A DNA stretch of 64,000 bases from CALFCX01 sp041650595 (GTDB lineage Bacteria > Margulisbacteria > WOR-1 > JAKLHX01). The notes under the pieces are model-generated. The model was not told where the DNA came from, did no database searches, and was given only the letters and a program-made list of their open reading frames with translations. Location of the stretch: contig JBAZKW010000003.1 of assembly GCA_041650595.1 (NCBI GenBank), positions 58,176 through 122,175 of the forward strand, written 5' to 3'. Below, piece by piece: positions 31,314 through 39,151 of the stretch. Within the stretch, counting starts at the first letter, position 1, and each line of letters starts with the position of its first letter. A program made the translations under genes and the position numbers.

Positions 31314-32651
31314 ATGTCCAAGAAAATTGAAGAATTCATGAAAAAAGTCCGAGATAAAAATCCCGGTGAGATCGAATTCCTTCAGGCGGTCCAGGAAGTG
31401 GTCGAATCGGTAATGCCTTACATAGAAAAAAATCCGAAGTATCAAGAGGCAAAAATACTTGAAAGGATCGTAGAGCCTGAAAGGACCATCATATTCCGCG
31501 TACCATGGACCGATGACAAAGGCCAGGTCCAGATCAACAGAGGTTTCAGGATAGAGATGAACAGCGCAATAGGCCCTTACAAGGGAGGTCTTCGTCTTCA
31601 CCCGAGCGTAAATCTGGGTATTTTAAAATTCCTTGCTTTTGAGCAGGTATTCAAAAACAGCCTCACGACTCTGCCGATGGGCGGAGGCAAAGGCGGATCC
31701 GATTTTGATCCCAAAGGAAAAAGTGATAACGAAGTTATGAAATTCTGTCAGAGCTTCATGACCGAACTTCAAAGGCACATAGGCCCAGACACGGATGTTC
31801 CCGCGGGAGATATCGGTGTCGGAGGAAGAGAGATCGGATACTTGTTCGGTCAATACAAAAGACTTAGGAACGAATTTACCGGAGTACTCACGGGAAAAGC
31901 TCTTAGTTGGGGAGGAAGCTTGATAAGGCCGGAAGCTACAGGTTACGGATGCGTCTATTTCGCCCAGGAAATGCTAAAGACAAGAGGTGAATCCTTTAAA
32001 GGAAAAGTCTGTACGGTATCCGGTTCCGGCAATGTAGCGCAATATACTGTAGAAAAAGTAAACCAGCTTGGGGGAAAATGCGTTACGCTTTCCGATTCCA
32101 GCGGATATATATATGATCCCGAAGGGATAGACGACAAGAAACTCGCCTTTGTTATGGAACTTAAGAACGTGAAAAGAGGCAGGATAAAAGAATATGCCGA
32201 CAAGTTCAACTGCAAATTTGTCGAAGGTAAAAGACCTTGGGAAGTAAAATGCGACATAGCCTTCCCGTCCGCGACACAGAACGAGATCGATGAAAATGAC
32301 GCAAAAGCACTTATAAAGAACGGTTGCATCTGCGTTGCCGAAGGCGCGAACATGCCGTCCACACCGGAAGCCATAGAAGTATATCTAAATGCAAAGATAT
32401 TATATGGCCCGGGAAAAGCCGCCAATGCCGGCGGTGTCGCGACCAGCGGACTTGAAATGAGCCAGAACAGCATGAGGCTGTCATGGGGCAGAGAAGAAGT
32501 CGACAAGAGACTTCACGAAATAATGGTCAACATCCATGAATCATGCGTAAAATACGGCAAAGAAGGAAGCTTCATCAATTACGTGAACGGCGCTAATATC
32601 GCCGGATTCGTAAAAGTTGCCGACGCAATGATCGATCAGGGGGTTGTGTAA
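31314..32651 (+). CDS. gdhA: Glutamate dehydrogenase (hexameric, probably NADP-dependent)
   Basis: 445 residues, like E. coli GdhA. PMGGGKGGSDFDPKGKSD contains the catalytic lysine region, VPAGDIGVGGREIGYLFG the conserved active-site loop, and CTVSGSGNVAQYTVEKVNQLGG the Rossmann motif. GANMPSTPEAI and AANAGGVATSGLEMSQN complete the signature. It aminates 2-oxoglutarate with ammonium. The open frame extends to a TTG at 31254, but ATG 31314 has AAAGGAG 7 nt upstream. It provides a low-affinity ammonium route beside the GS/GOGAT genes at 41-58 kb. Confidence 0.96.
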   Translation: MSKKIEEFMKKVRDKNPGEIEFLQAVQEVVESVMPYIEKNPKYQEAKILERIVEPERTIIFRVPWTDDKGQVQINRGFRIEMNSAIGPYKGGLRLHPSVNLGILKFLAFEQVFKNSLTTLPMGGGKGGSDFDPKGKSDNEVMKFCQSFMTELQRHIGPDTDVPAGDIGVGGREIGYLFGQYKRLRNEFTGVLTGKALSWGGSLIRPEATGYGCVYFAQEMLKTRGESFKGKVCTVSGSGNVAQYTVEKVNQLGGKCVTLSDSSGYIYDPEGIDDKKLAFVMELKNVKRGRIKEYADKFNCKFVEGKRPWEVKCDIAFPSATQNEIDENDAKALIKNGCICVAEGANMPSTPEAIEVYLNAKILYGPGKAANAGGVATSGLEMSQNSMRLSWGREEVDKRLHEIMVNIHESCVKYGKEGSFINYVNGANIAGFVKVADAMIDQGVV

Positions 32652-32685
32652 TATATAAAACATTCGGTCCATTGTTTTCACACCG

Positions 32686-32714
32686 GTAGGGGTGGGTTTG
32701 AAACCCACCCCTAC
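32686..32714. repeat. Palindromic repeat between gdhA and the radical SAM gene
   Basis: A perfect 29-bp palindrome with arms GTAGGGGTGGGTTT / AAACCCACCCCTAC around one G. It is intergenic and similar in style to the in-gene repeats. Confidence 0.85.
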
Positions 32715-32752
32715 GTCATTATTCAACCGTAAAACAGTGTTAATATTGATAT

Positions 32753-34345
32753 ATGCACGATATTATCGAAAAGATCCTGCCCTCCGTCTCAAAACCGGGA
32801 CGATATATAGGCAATGAACTGAACTCTGTCCACAAACCACATAAAGACAAGCTAAAGTTTGCCCTCGCTTATCCGGATACTTACGAAATTGGGATGTCGA
32901 ACCTTGGACTTCAGATCCTTTACCATATTTTGAACCAAAGACCGGATATTGTCGCCGAGCGTTTTTACGCTCCATGGCCTGACATGGAAGAAAAGATGAA
33001 AGAAAATAATATTCCATTATTTTCTCTGGAGAGCTGGACTCCTATAAAAACTTTTGACATAGTCGGATTTTCGATACAGAACGAACTTACATACACAAAT
33101 GTTTTGAACATGCTTCAGGTTGCAGGATTGCCCCTGATGCGAAAAGACAGGAACAACTCACATCCGCTCATAATCGCCGGCGGCGCATGCACTAATAATC
33201 CGGAGCCCCTATCCGATTTTATCGACGCGTTTGTTATAGGGGACGGAGAAGAGGTCATATTGGAAATTGTTGATACGTATAAACAATGGAAATCTGAAAA
33301 TATTGTAGATGCCGATTGCAATCGGCATCTACGCAATCATTTATTGACCGCACTATCCAAAATTCCCGGCATATACGTCCCTGATTTTAATGAATTTAAA
33401 GATATAAAACGCCGCATTGTCAAAGACCTGAATTCGATAGATTATCCCGCCTCCCCTATCGTCCCGTTCATAGAGATCGTCCATGACAGGGCTACGATAG
33501 AAATAATGAGGGGATGTCCGCATCGATGTAAATTCTGCCAGGCAGGTACGGTCAACAAGCCCGTGCGTATGCTTAGCCCGGAAAAAGTGATAGGGCTTGC
33601 CAAGGAAACCATAAAAAACACAGGATTTGAGGAAGTGTCTCTTGTATCGCTCTCCAGCAGTGATTATCCGTATCTATATGATGTGGCAATTGAACTTGGA
33701 AAAGTGTTTTCTCCAAAAAGGATATCCCTATCGCTGCCGTCACTGCGAGCCGACAATCTTAAGGAAGAAGTCGCCAAAGAAATGCTATCAGTACGCCAGT
33801 CGGGATTTACCATAGCACCTGAAGCCGGGACCCAAAGATTAAGGGATCACATATGTAAAGACCTGACGGAAGAAAAGATAATAGACTCCGTAAAGACAGC
33901 GATAAAAAGCGGATCTAACCGGATAAAATTGTATTTTATGATCGGGCTTCCTACCGAGACCGATGAGGACATAAAAGGCATTGTTGATCTGGCATATCTT
34001 TTGATAAAAGAAGCTAAAGCAATAACTTCTCGCGCAAAGATAATCGTAAATGTTTCCACTTTTATCCCCAAAAAGAACACTCCTTTTGAAAATGAAAAGA
34101 TGATCGGCCTTGACGAGATAAAAAGAAAACAAGATTATCTAAAAAACAACCTGCGGCACAAAAGTATCGAATTAAAATGGCATGACAGCGGCATGAGTAC
34201 GATCGAAGGACTACTCTCTATGGGAGGCAAGGAAGCAGGAAAAGTGCTGCTCAAAGCATTTGAATCCGGCTGCAGATTTGATAACTGGGCTGAATATTTT
34301 GACTACTCAAAATGGGAGAAAGCGATTGCAGAGAATACGGCTTAA
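32753..34345 (+). CDS. B12-binding-domain radical SAM protein (TIGR03960-like)
   Basis: 530 residues. The N-terminal part (KFALAYPDTYEIGMSNLGLQIL ... PLIIAGGACTNNPEPLSDFIDAFVIGDGEE) is a cobalamin-binding-like fold. The radical SAM CxxxCxxC lies in IMRGCPHRCKFCQAG. LSLPSLRADNL and FTIAPEAGTQRLRDHICKD are typical downstream blocks. A palindromic repeat at 33305-33332 inserts VDADCNRHL in frame at about residues 185-193. It overlaps the following DUF2344 gene by 20 bp. Elsewhere the two are adjacent or fused, and their combined substrate is unknown. There is no evident ribosome binding site. Confidence 0.9.
   Translation: MHDIIEKILPSVSKPGRYIGNELNSVHKPHKDKLKFALAYPDTYEIGMSNLGLQILYHILNQRPDIVAERFYAPWPDMEEKMKENNIPLFSLESWTPIKTFDIVGFSIQNELTYTNVLNMLQVAGLPLMRKDRNNSHPLIIAGGACTNNPEPLSDFIDAFVIGDGEEVILEIVDTYKQWKSENIVDADCNRHLRNHLLTALSKIPGIYVPDFNEFKDIKRRIVKDLNSIDYPASPIVPFIEIVHDRATIEIMRGCPHRCKFCQAGTVNKPVRMLSPEKVIGLAKETIKNTGFEEVSLVSLSSSDYPYLYDVAIELGKVFSPKRISLSLPSLRADNLKEEVAKEMLSVRQSGFTIAPEAGTQRLRDHICKDLTEEKIIDSVKTAIKSGSNRIKLYFMIGLPTETDEDIKGIVDLAYLLIKEAKAITSRAKIIVNVSTFIPKKNTPFENEKMIGLDEIKRKQDYLKNNLRHKSIELKWHDSGMSTIEGLLSMGGKEAGKVLLKAFESGCRFDNWAEYFDYSKWEKAIAENTA
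33305..33332. repeat. 28-bp perfect palindrome inside the radical SAM gene
   Basis: Arms GTAGATGCCGATTG / CAATCGGCATCTAC. It is translated in frame as VDADCNRHL and belongs to the same family as 28431-28458 in leuS. Confidence 0.88.
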
Positions 34346-34910
34346 ATATAAAAAAGAACTTAAATTCATCGGCCATCTGGATATGGTGCGCCTGTGGGAG
34401 CGCACTCTGCGCCGTACGGACCTGCCGGCCGCATATTCCGAAGGATTTAATCCCCGGCAAAAGCTTTCGTTCGGACCGCCTCTCCCGCTCGGGCTCACTT
34501 CGGAATGCGAGTTCTTGGATATATTTCTTGAGAGATGGATGAACCCTGAACTTGTAAAAGAACAGCTTGCTTGTGTTTTGCCGCCCGGCATAGAAATAAT
34601 CGAGGCAGGAAACATCTTTCTCGCCAGAACTTCTCTGACAGCGGAAATAAAAACAGCGGTATATTCGATCGCAGTGTCTTATGATTTGCGTGGCAAGATA
34701 TCCGAGATACTTGGCTCAAAAGAGATATTCGTAAAACGCAAGGAAAAAGATATCAATATCAGGCCGATGATAAAAGATATCGCTCAGAACGGGAATGTGC
34801 TCAGCATCGCTGTTCAATGCGACAACTTCGGGACGTTGAAAGGCAGCGAAATCTCCGGCCTTTTTTCTCATATTCCCACAACTTCCTTCAGAAGGATTGC
34901 TTTATATTAG
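34326..34910 (+). CDS. DUF2344 / TIGR03936 protein, radical SAM partner
   Basis: 194 residues. LKYKKELKFIGHLDMVRLWERTLRRTDLPAAYSEGFNPRQKLSFGPPLPLG is the defining N-terminal block of TIGR03936. These proteins are encoded next to or fused to TIGR03960 radical SAM enzymes, which is the case here. The start is uncertain. The frame is open from 34260, but the TTG at 34326 places the family's LQRIRLKYKKEL at the N-terminus and overlaps the upstream gene by 20 bp. Its end is 4 bp into the convergent pentapeptide gene. Confidence 0.88.
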   Translation: MQRIRLKYKKELKFIGHLDMVRLWERTLRRTDLPAAYSEGFNPRQKLSFGPPLPLGLTSECEFLDIFLERWMNPELVKEQLACVLPPGIEIIEAGNIFLARTSLTAEIKTAVYSIAVSYDLRGKISEILGSKEIFVKRKEKDINIRPMIKDIAQNGNVLSIAVQCDNFGTLKGSEISGLFSHIPTTSFRRIALY

Positions 34911-35842
34911 CTGGGCCAATACACGCCACCTACACCTGTTCCAGGGTCTGCCGCAACAAAAAATTGTCCATCATGCCAACGTGCAAACTCTAAGTTCTCA
35001 AAACCGACCGGCTTGTTCTTACTAAAGACTGCATTATAAAGCATTGCACCCCATACATCGGCACCTGTAAGGACCGCATCGGAAAAAGTCGCATTTGATA
35101 GCTCGGCGTTCCTAAAGTCCACAGAAGATAATATTGAACCGTTAAAAAACGTATTTTTTGCCTTTGTTCGATAGAGTACCGCCCCTTTCAGATTTGCGTA
35201 AGTCAAAAAAGAATTTTCAAGATTTACTCCACTTAGATTAACACCGCTCAGATCAATTCCGGTTAGCTCCATCTCTGAAAGATCCAATCCGCTGAGGTTA
35301 AGCGGGATCCATCCCATCTGTTCCCTGCATCTATTAAAGCCTTCAATCTTGCTCTTCGTCTCTGTTTCGGAATACAAAGTGCTGACTGCCGCTTCAACCA
35401 AGCTCTGCATCGGCCCGTAGACACTTCTGTGCATCCCGCAGGCTCTAGCGCATAAGGCTCTGATCATTTGTTCCGGAATTTCACTGATTTCACCATTACG
35501 TGCGTTATCTAATCCCGGTTCTCTGAAATGCATGTATAAATCTACTTTATCTCGAACAGGACTGCGACCTTCTCTGTATTCCTGCTTCAGCTTTCCAATA
35601 TTAAGTCTCAATCCTTCGTAAGAGTCAATCTTTATAGCACCCAGCTCTGCAGATCCAAACATACTTTCCATATCAAAACATCCTCTATTAAGCAGTGCTG
35701 TAAATACTTCATCCGGAAAAATCGTCATTGGATTTATCCCCGGTCTAAACATGGGATTTCCTCTCGATCCTGAAACAGTAAGAGGCTCATTGACTCTTAG
35801 TGTTCTTCCTCTAAAAACCATTCCCGTACTTTGAACGTTCAT
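34907..35842 (-). CDS. Pentapeptide-repeat protein
   Basis: 311 residues. The N-terminal 170 residues are of unknown type. Residues about 178-270 carry the A(D/N)LXX pattern in tandem: LDLSEMELTGIDLSGVNLSG, ANLKGAVLY, VDFRNAELSNATFSDAVLTGADVWGAML. Such repeats form a right-handed quadrilateral beta helix, sometimes a DNA mimic or scaffold. There is no signal peptide. It starts by ATGA overlap with the upstream hypothetical gene (35839), so the two form an operon. The function is unknown; the N-terminal domain is not recognised. Confidence 0.8.
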   Translation of the reverse strand: MNVQSTGMVFRGRTLRVNEPLTVSGSRGNPMFRPGINPMTIFPDEVFTALLNRGCFDMESMFGSAELGAIKIDSYEGLRLNIGKLKQEYREGRSPVRDKVDLYMHFREPGLDNARNGEISEIPEQMIRALCARACGMHRSVYGPMQSLVEAAVSTLYSETETKSKIEGFNRCREQMGWIPLNLSGLDLSEMELTGIDLSGVNLSGVNLENSFLTYANLKGAVLYRTKAKNTFFNGSILSSVDFRNAELSNATFSDAVLTGADVWGAMLYNAVFSKNKPVGFENLEFARWHDGQFFVAADPGTGVGGVYWPS

Positions 35843-36546
35843 TTTCTTTCTCCTTTCAATATTCTCTCTCCTTTAAATAATTCCTGTATAACGGCCTCTC
35901 TTATCACAGAAAGATCTATCATCGCCTGCAGCTGATCGGTCAAGCGGCTTTTTCTTTCATGCGCTATCTCAAGCACAGCAGACAAAAGGTCTTGGAATTC
36001 ATGAATTATATTCAGATTTTTTTGTGTTGCGTGATTAAAATAGAAATGCTGCCAGGGTTCCGGAGATTCAAACATAACTGTTCTCCCATTCCGTATCCCA
36101 AGGAAACCGAGTCCCCACTTATACACTGCCACACAATCTTCGGGAGTAATTTCATAATAGATTTCCCCGCCCTCTCCCGAATTATCCGACCGTAATTTTG
36201 CACCTGCCCCAAAATATTCGGTATCAAATATGGGTCCCCATAATAATTCTATGCCCGGAAATAATTGCATTCCTTCATCCTTTAGTGAAAAAACAGCTTT
36301 TGCTTGAATTTCGTGCAGAATTTTCTGGCTCGCCGCAAATTCCTTTCCTGACGAAGAGTTCAGGTAGAGGTATTCTCCTGTGTTCCTTATTTCCGATAAC
36401 TGTGCCCCAAACCTGGTTGCAACATCAATAATCTTTTGTTTTCTTTCAATAGGACGAAGGAAATCAGTTCTCTGTTCCGCCCTGAATGCGGCGTATTTTC
36501 CACTGTGTATTGCGTCAACCATGCGGCATAACATTTGTCCGATCAT
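35839..36546 (-). CDS. Hypothetical protein in operon with the pentapeptide protein
   Basis: 235 residues, not recognised. It is mixed alpha/beta, with Arg/Glu-rich N-terminus FRAEQRTDFLRPIERKQKI, a Gly-Ser-Gly-Glu-Gly-Gly loop (SDNSGEGGEIYYEITPEDCVAVYKWG) and a helical C-terminus. No signal peptide or membrane segment is present. A ribosome binding site (GAAAGGAGAAAAAAATG) precedes the ATG. Its stop overlaps the pentapeptide gene start by 4 bp. A weak sigma-28-like element (36649-36679) lies about 100 bp upstream. Both proteins may act together, but no function can be inferred. Confidence 0.75.
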   Translation of the reverse strand: MIGQMLCRMVDAIHSGKYAAFRAEQRTDFLRPIERKQKIIDVATRFGAQLSEIRNTGEYLYLNSSSGKEFAASQKILHEIQAKAVFSLKDEGMQLFPGIELLWGPIFDTEYFGAGAKLRSDNSGEGGEIYYEITPEDCVAVYKWGLGFLGIRNGRTVMFESPEPWQHFYFNHATQKNLNIIHEFQDLLSAVLEIAHERKSRLTDQLQAMIDLSVIREAVIQELFKGERILKGERK

Positions 36547-36648
36547 TTTTTTCTCCTTTCAAAAATTCTGCTATCTACCGATACTAAGCAAGTTCTGCTG
36601 TGATACTCTTGGCTTCCCTTCCCTTTCCTTTCCCTTCTCTGCTCTATA

Positions 36649-36679
36649 TATCTATCTGCACAATTTTGGCTTTATTTCA
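36649..36679 (-). promoter_or_regulatory. Weak sigma-28-like element (P11)
   Basis: Minus-strand TGAAATAAA, 13 nt, AGATAGATA. Spacing is as in the other elements, but the -10 differs at two of six positions. The rest of the 293-bp gap 36547-36839 holds pyrimidine-rich DNA and promoter P6. Confidence 0.35.
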
Positions 36680-36794
36680 TAGCTGTGTAAATACTGAGAC
36701 AACAAACTCGCTTTTTTTGCTTTTGTTCCGCCATTTATATACACAAACGCCTCGTTCTACGCTGTAAATTTTACTAATCAATTTTGTAAATATA

Positions 36795-36825
36795 TGAAAT
36801 TTCTTCCGAGTTTTGTCGATAATTA
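36795..36825 (+). promoter_or_regulatory. Sigma-28-like promoter P6 for the LacI regulator
   Basis: TGAAATTTC, 13 nt, CGATAATTA. The TTG start of the regulator is 17 nt beyond the -10 hexamer, with AGGTG between. Confidence 0.65.
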
Positions 36826-36839
36826 ATTAGGTGAAATAG

Positions 36840-37856
36840 TTGGTAAAACGAAAGAAATTGATCACGATCAAAGATATCGCAAAGGAAGCCAAAGTTTCCG
36901 CTTCCACTGTTTGTTTTGCGTTAAATGAACCTGACAGGGTCGCGACAAACACAAGACGGCATGTTCTGCGTATCGCGCGAGAATCCGGATATACAAGGGT
37001 CCGGAAGCTCGTTGAAAAAGGAGCCATCGGCCTTATTTCGGACGATTATTACAATCTGATATTCGGTGAATTTTACAATGCTGTCGCTTTCGGTATCCTA
37101 GAAGAGTTAAAGAAAAGACATATCAAGGTGCTGATCGAATCGACCGGCAAGGATCCAGAATATTTTCCCAAAATGATCACAAAAAACCTTGTCGACGGTG
37201 TGCTATTCCTCGGAAAGTGTTCAAGGGATTTGATCTATATCGCCCAACAAAAAGGGATCCCAACAGTGCTGGTCGGCCATCCTCTCCCTGAAACAGAAAT
37301 TCCTGCTGTCGTATCGGATGGAAGATCAGGTGCCTTTCAAGCGGTCAACCATCTTATTGAACTGGGACATAAGAAAATCGCGATCATGACAGGGGAACCA
37401 TTATTTGACCCGATAACATCCGAAAGACTCGACGGTTATAGGTTTGCCCTTCAAAAAGCCGGTCTTGAAGAAAGAAAAGAATATATAATACAAGCAGATT
37501 ACGGTAAGCCAAAGACCGCGATCGACGCAACCAATGAGCTGCTTTCTTTACCGGATCCGCCAACCGCGATCTTTTGCACAAGTGATTCTCTTGCCTATCG
37601 CACTTATCAGGCAATAAAAGCCAATGGGTTGTCTATTCCAAAAGATATCTCAGTAGTAGGATTTGACGATATTACCGCGCCCGAGTATGCCGCACTCCCG
37701 GAACCTGAGCTTACGACAATTAATGTTGACAGGAGACAGATGGGTATTAGCAGCGTTGAGATATTATTCGATCTAATCCAGAACAAATCTAAAGCTATAA
37801 CAAGATATTCGATACCAGTAAGTCTTGCAATAAAAAACTCTACCTGCCAGATTTAA
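36840..37856 (+). CDS. LacI-family transcriptional regulator
   Basis: 338 residues. The HTH ITIKDIAKEAKVSASTVCFALN with hinge helix (RHVLRIARESGYTRV) is at the N-terminus. The periplasmic-binding-protein-like effector domain has GLISDDYYNLIFGEF, SDGRSGAFQAVNHLIELGHKKIAIMTG, PTAIFCTSDSLAYRTYQAIKANGLSIP and SVVGFDDITAPEY. It binds a sugar or nucleoside effector and represses or activates operators of dyad symmetry. The start is TTG. Given the sugar-enzyme genes nearby, it may regulate carbohydrate genes. The 39-bp dyad at 31184 is a candidate site, but that link is inference. Confidence 0.93.
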   Translation: MVKRKKLITIKDIAKEAKVSASTVCFALNEPDRVATNTRRHVLRIARESGYTRVRKLVEKGAIGLISDDYYNLIFGEFYNAVAFGILEELKKRHIKVLIESTGKDPEYFPKMITKNLVDGVLFLGKCSRDLIYIAQQKGIPTVLVGHPLPETEIPAVVSDGRSGAFQAVNHLIELGHKKIAIMTGEPLFDPITSERLDGYRFALQKAGLEERKEYIIQADYGKPKTAIDATNELLSLPDPPTAIFCTSDSLAYRTYQAIKANGLSIPKDISVVGFDDITAPEYAALPEPELTTINVDRRQMGISSVEILFDLIQNKSKAITRYSIPVSLAIKNSTCQI

Positions 37857-38190
37857 GAAGCTCTTCAAAGGCCCATTGTCCTCCGCGCTGCTCAGCGACC
37901 GTTATCATCTGTCCGCTAAAAACCGTTTTTGGTCTGAGGAGCAGAACGACAATATCCGCAAAACTTAGACCACTACGGGTCTCTTTTACAGGATCTGATA
38001 CGGCAACTGTCAAATCGAAAAGCCCTGTCAGCACAGGCACCCTAGCAACAGCTGATCGCTTTGGAGGATCACCAAAGAAGTTGCGCTGCCCAGCTCTTGA
38101 ATTATTATGTCTTGCAAAAACATCAGGACGGAACGCTTTTCTTGCCAAAACATTGCAATCTATCAATCGGGTGCGGTTAGTGCCCATCAT
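37840..38190 (-). CDS. Hypothetical protein downstream of the glycosyltransferase
   Basis: 116 residues without recognised family. It is Arg/Val/Phe-rich, with a possible short hydrophobic stretch (LSFADIVVLLLRP) but no clear membrane span. Its ATG lies inside the end of the glycosyltransferase gene (14-bp overlap), and its end overlaps the convergent LacI gene by 17 bp. It fills the only available space, which favours a real coupled gene. It could also be a chance open frame. Confidence 0.5.
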   Translation of the reverse strand: MMGTNRTRLIDCNVLARKAFRPDVFARHNNSRAGQRNFFGDPPKRSAVARVPVLTGLFDLTVAVSDPVKETRSGLSFADIVVLLLRPKTVFSGQMITVAEQRGGQWAFEELLKSGR

Positions 38191-39013
38191 GAGAATATTT
38201 CTCCCCCCAGTGCATCCATCTGACCCGCAAAACGTCCATAAACATATTGATGGGAGCGGTCAGAGGATTAACTTTTGATCTCGGACAATCGAGCCAAGTG
38301 ACCGGGAATTCTGCAACTTTTAAACCGAATTTGCTTGCTAGATATAAAAGCTCTACGTCAAAGGCAAACCTGTCCATTTTTTGCCTGCTGAATATCATAT
38401 CGGCAGCATCAGCGGAGAATAGTTTAAACCCGCACTGCGTATCTTCATAATTAATCCCGGCCAGCCATTTGACGCAAAAATTGAAAGTCCTGCCCATCTG
38501 TTCTCTATACCAAGGCTGGCGTACGGCGATATTTGCTCCTTCTATGTTCCTGGAACCTATCACAATATCAAAACCTTCATCGAGAGCGGACATCAAAAAT
38601 TCAAGGTGCCTTATATGGGTTGAGCCGTCCGCGTCCATAAAAAGCCGGAGATCCCCTCTTGACGCAAGCATTCCCTGCTTAACTGAAAAACCTTTTCCTA
38701 AATTTTGTCTTTCGGGAGTTAGCATGAGATTGTTGAATTGCCCCTGCAATTTACCAACGACTGCTCTGGTGTCGTCTTGGCTTCCGTCATCCACAACGAT
38801 CAACTCAAATTTCGGATATTTTTGCGGCATAAACTTATAAATATCCTCAATTGTCAGGCCAATTCTGTCAGACTCGTTAAGTGCCGGGATCACTATTGAA
38901 TGCGAAATTTTTCTTCTTGCATCGGCCATTCTCACTAGCCTGCTCCAGTCAAGAGCAAGATGTTTTGCAAGGCGGGTATCACTTTTCCACGCATTTGATT
39001 TTCTGATCAGCAT
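38177..39013 (-). CDS. Family 2 glycosyltransferase (dolichyl-phosphate glucosyltransferase-like)
   Basis: 278 residues. SIVIPALNESDRIGLTIEDIY begins the GT-A fold. LIVVDDGSQDDT and LFMDADGSTHI hold the UDP-sugar/metal aspartates. EDTQCGFKLFSADAADMIF is the acceptor-side ED/QCGFK block typical of the dolichyl/undecaprenyl-phosphate beta-glucosyltransferase branch. There are no membrane segments. It may have its own start at M29 (38929, MADARRKISHSIVIP), since the first 28 residues are not conserved in type. It is preceded by a short coupled reading frame (39007-39063) and promoter P7. Confidence 0.88.
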   Translation of the reverse strand: MLIRKSNAWKSDTRLAKHLALDWSRLVRMADARRKISHSIVIPALNESDRIGLTIEDIYKFMPQKYPKFELIVVDDGSQDDTRAVVGKLQGQFNNLMLTPERQNLGKGFSVKQGMLASRGDLRLFMDADGSTHIRHLEFLMSALDEGFDIVIGSRNIEGANIAVRQPWYREQMGRTFNFCVKWLAGINYEDTQCGFKLFSADAADMIFSRQKMDRFAFDVELLYLASKFGLKVAEFPVTWLDCPRSKVNPLTAPINMFMDVLRVRWMHWGEKYSHDGH

Positions 39014-39063
39014 AAGATTTCCCTCAAAGCCGACATTATCTCTGTCCTTGTCAAAACGGTCAT
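39007..39063 (-). CDS. Possible 18-residue leader peptide upstream of the glycosyltransferase
   Basis: MTVLTRTEIMSALREILC, with a strong AAGGAGG ribosome binding site 5 nt before its ATG. Its stop overlaps the glycosyltransferase ATG by 7 nt. It may couple or control translation of that gene, or mark a frameshifted N-terminus. No homology was judged. Confidence 0.45.
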   Translation of the reverse strand: MTVLTRTEIMSALREILC

Positions 39064-39093
39064 AGAGACCTCCTTGTGAGCCAACTGTTCATT

Positions 39094-39124
39094 TATATAT
39101 CGCTATATTTTGAGTGGGATTTCA
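39094..39124 (-). promoter_or_regulatory. Sigma-28-like promoter P7 (glycosyltransferase direction)
   Basis: Minus-strand TGAAATCCC, 13 nt, CGATATATA. Its -35 region overlaps that of the divergent promoter P8. Confidence 0.62.
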
Positions 39125-39145
39125 AGAAAAAACAGCCGATATATA
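39115..39145 (+). promoter_or_regulatory. Sigma-28-like promoter P8 (GH77-like gene direction)
   Basis: TGGGATTTC, 13 nt, CGATATATA (GCCGATAT at the -10). The ATG at 39152 is 9 nt after the -10 hexamer. Its -35 is the same dyad used by P7 on the other strand. Confidence 0.55.
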
Positions 39146-39151
39146 TTTGAA

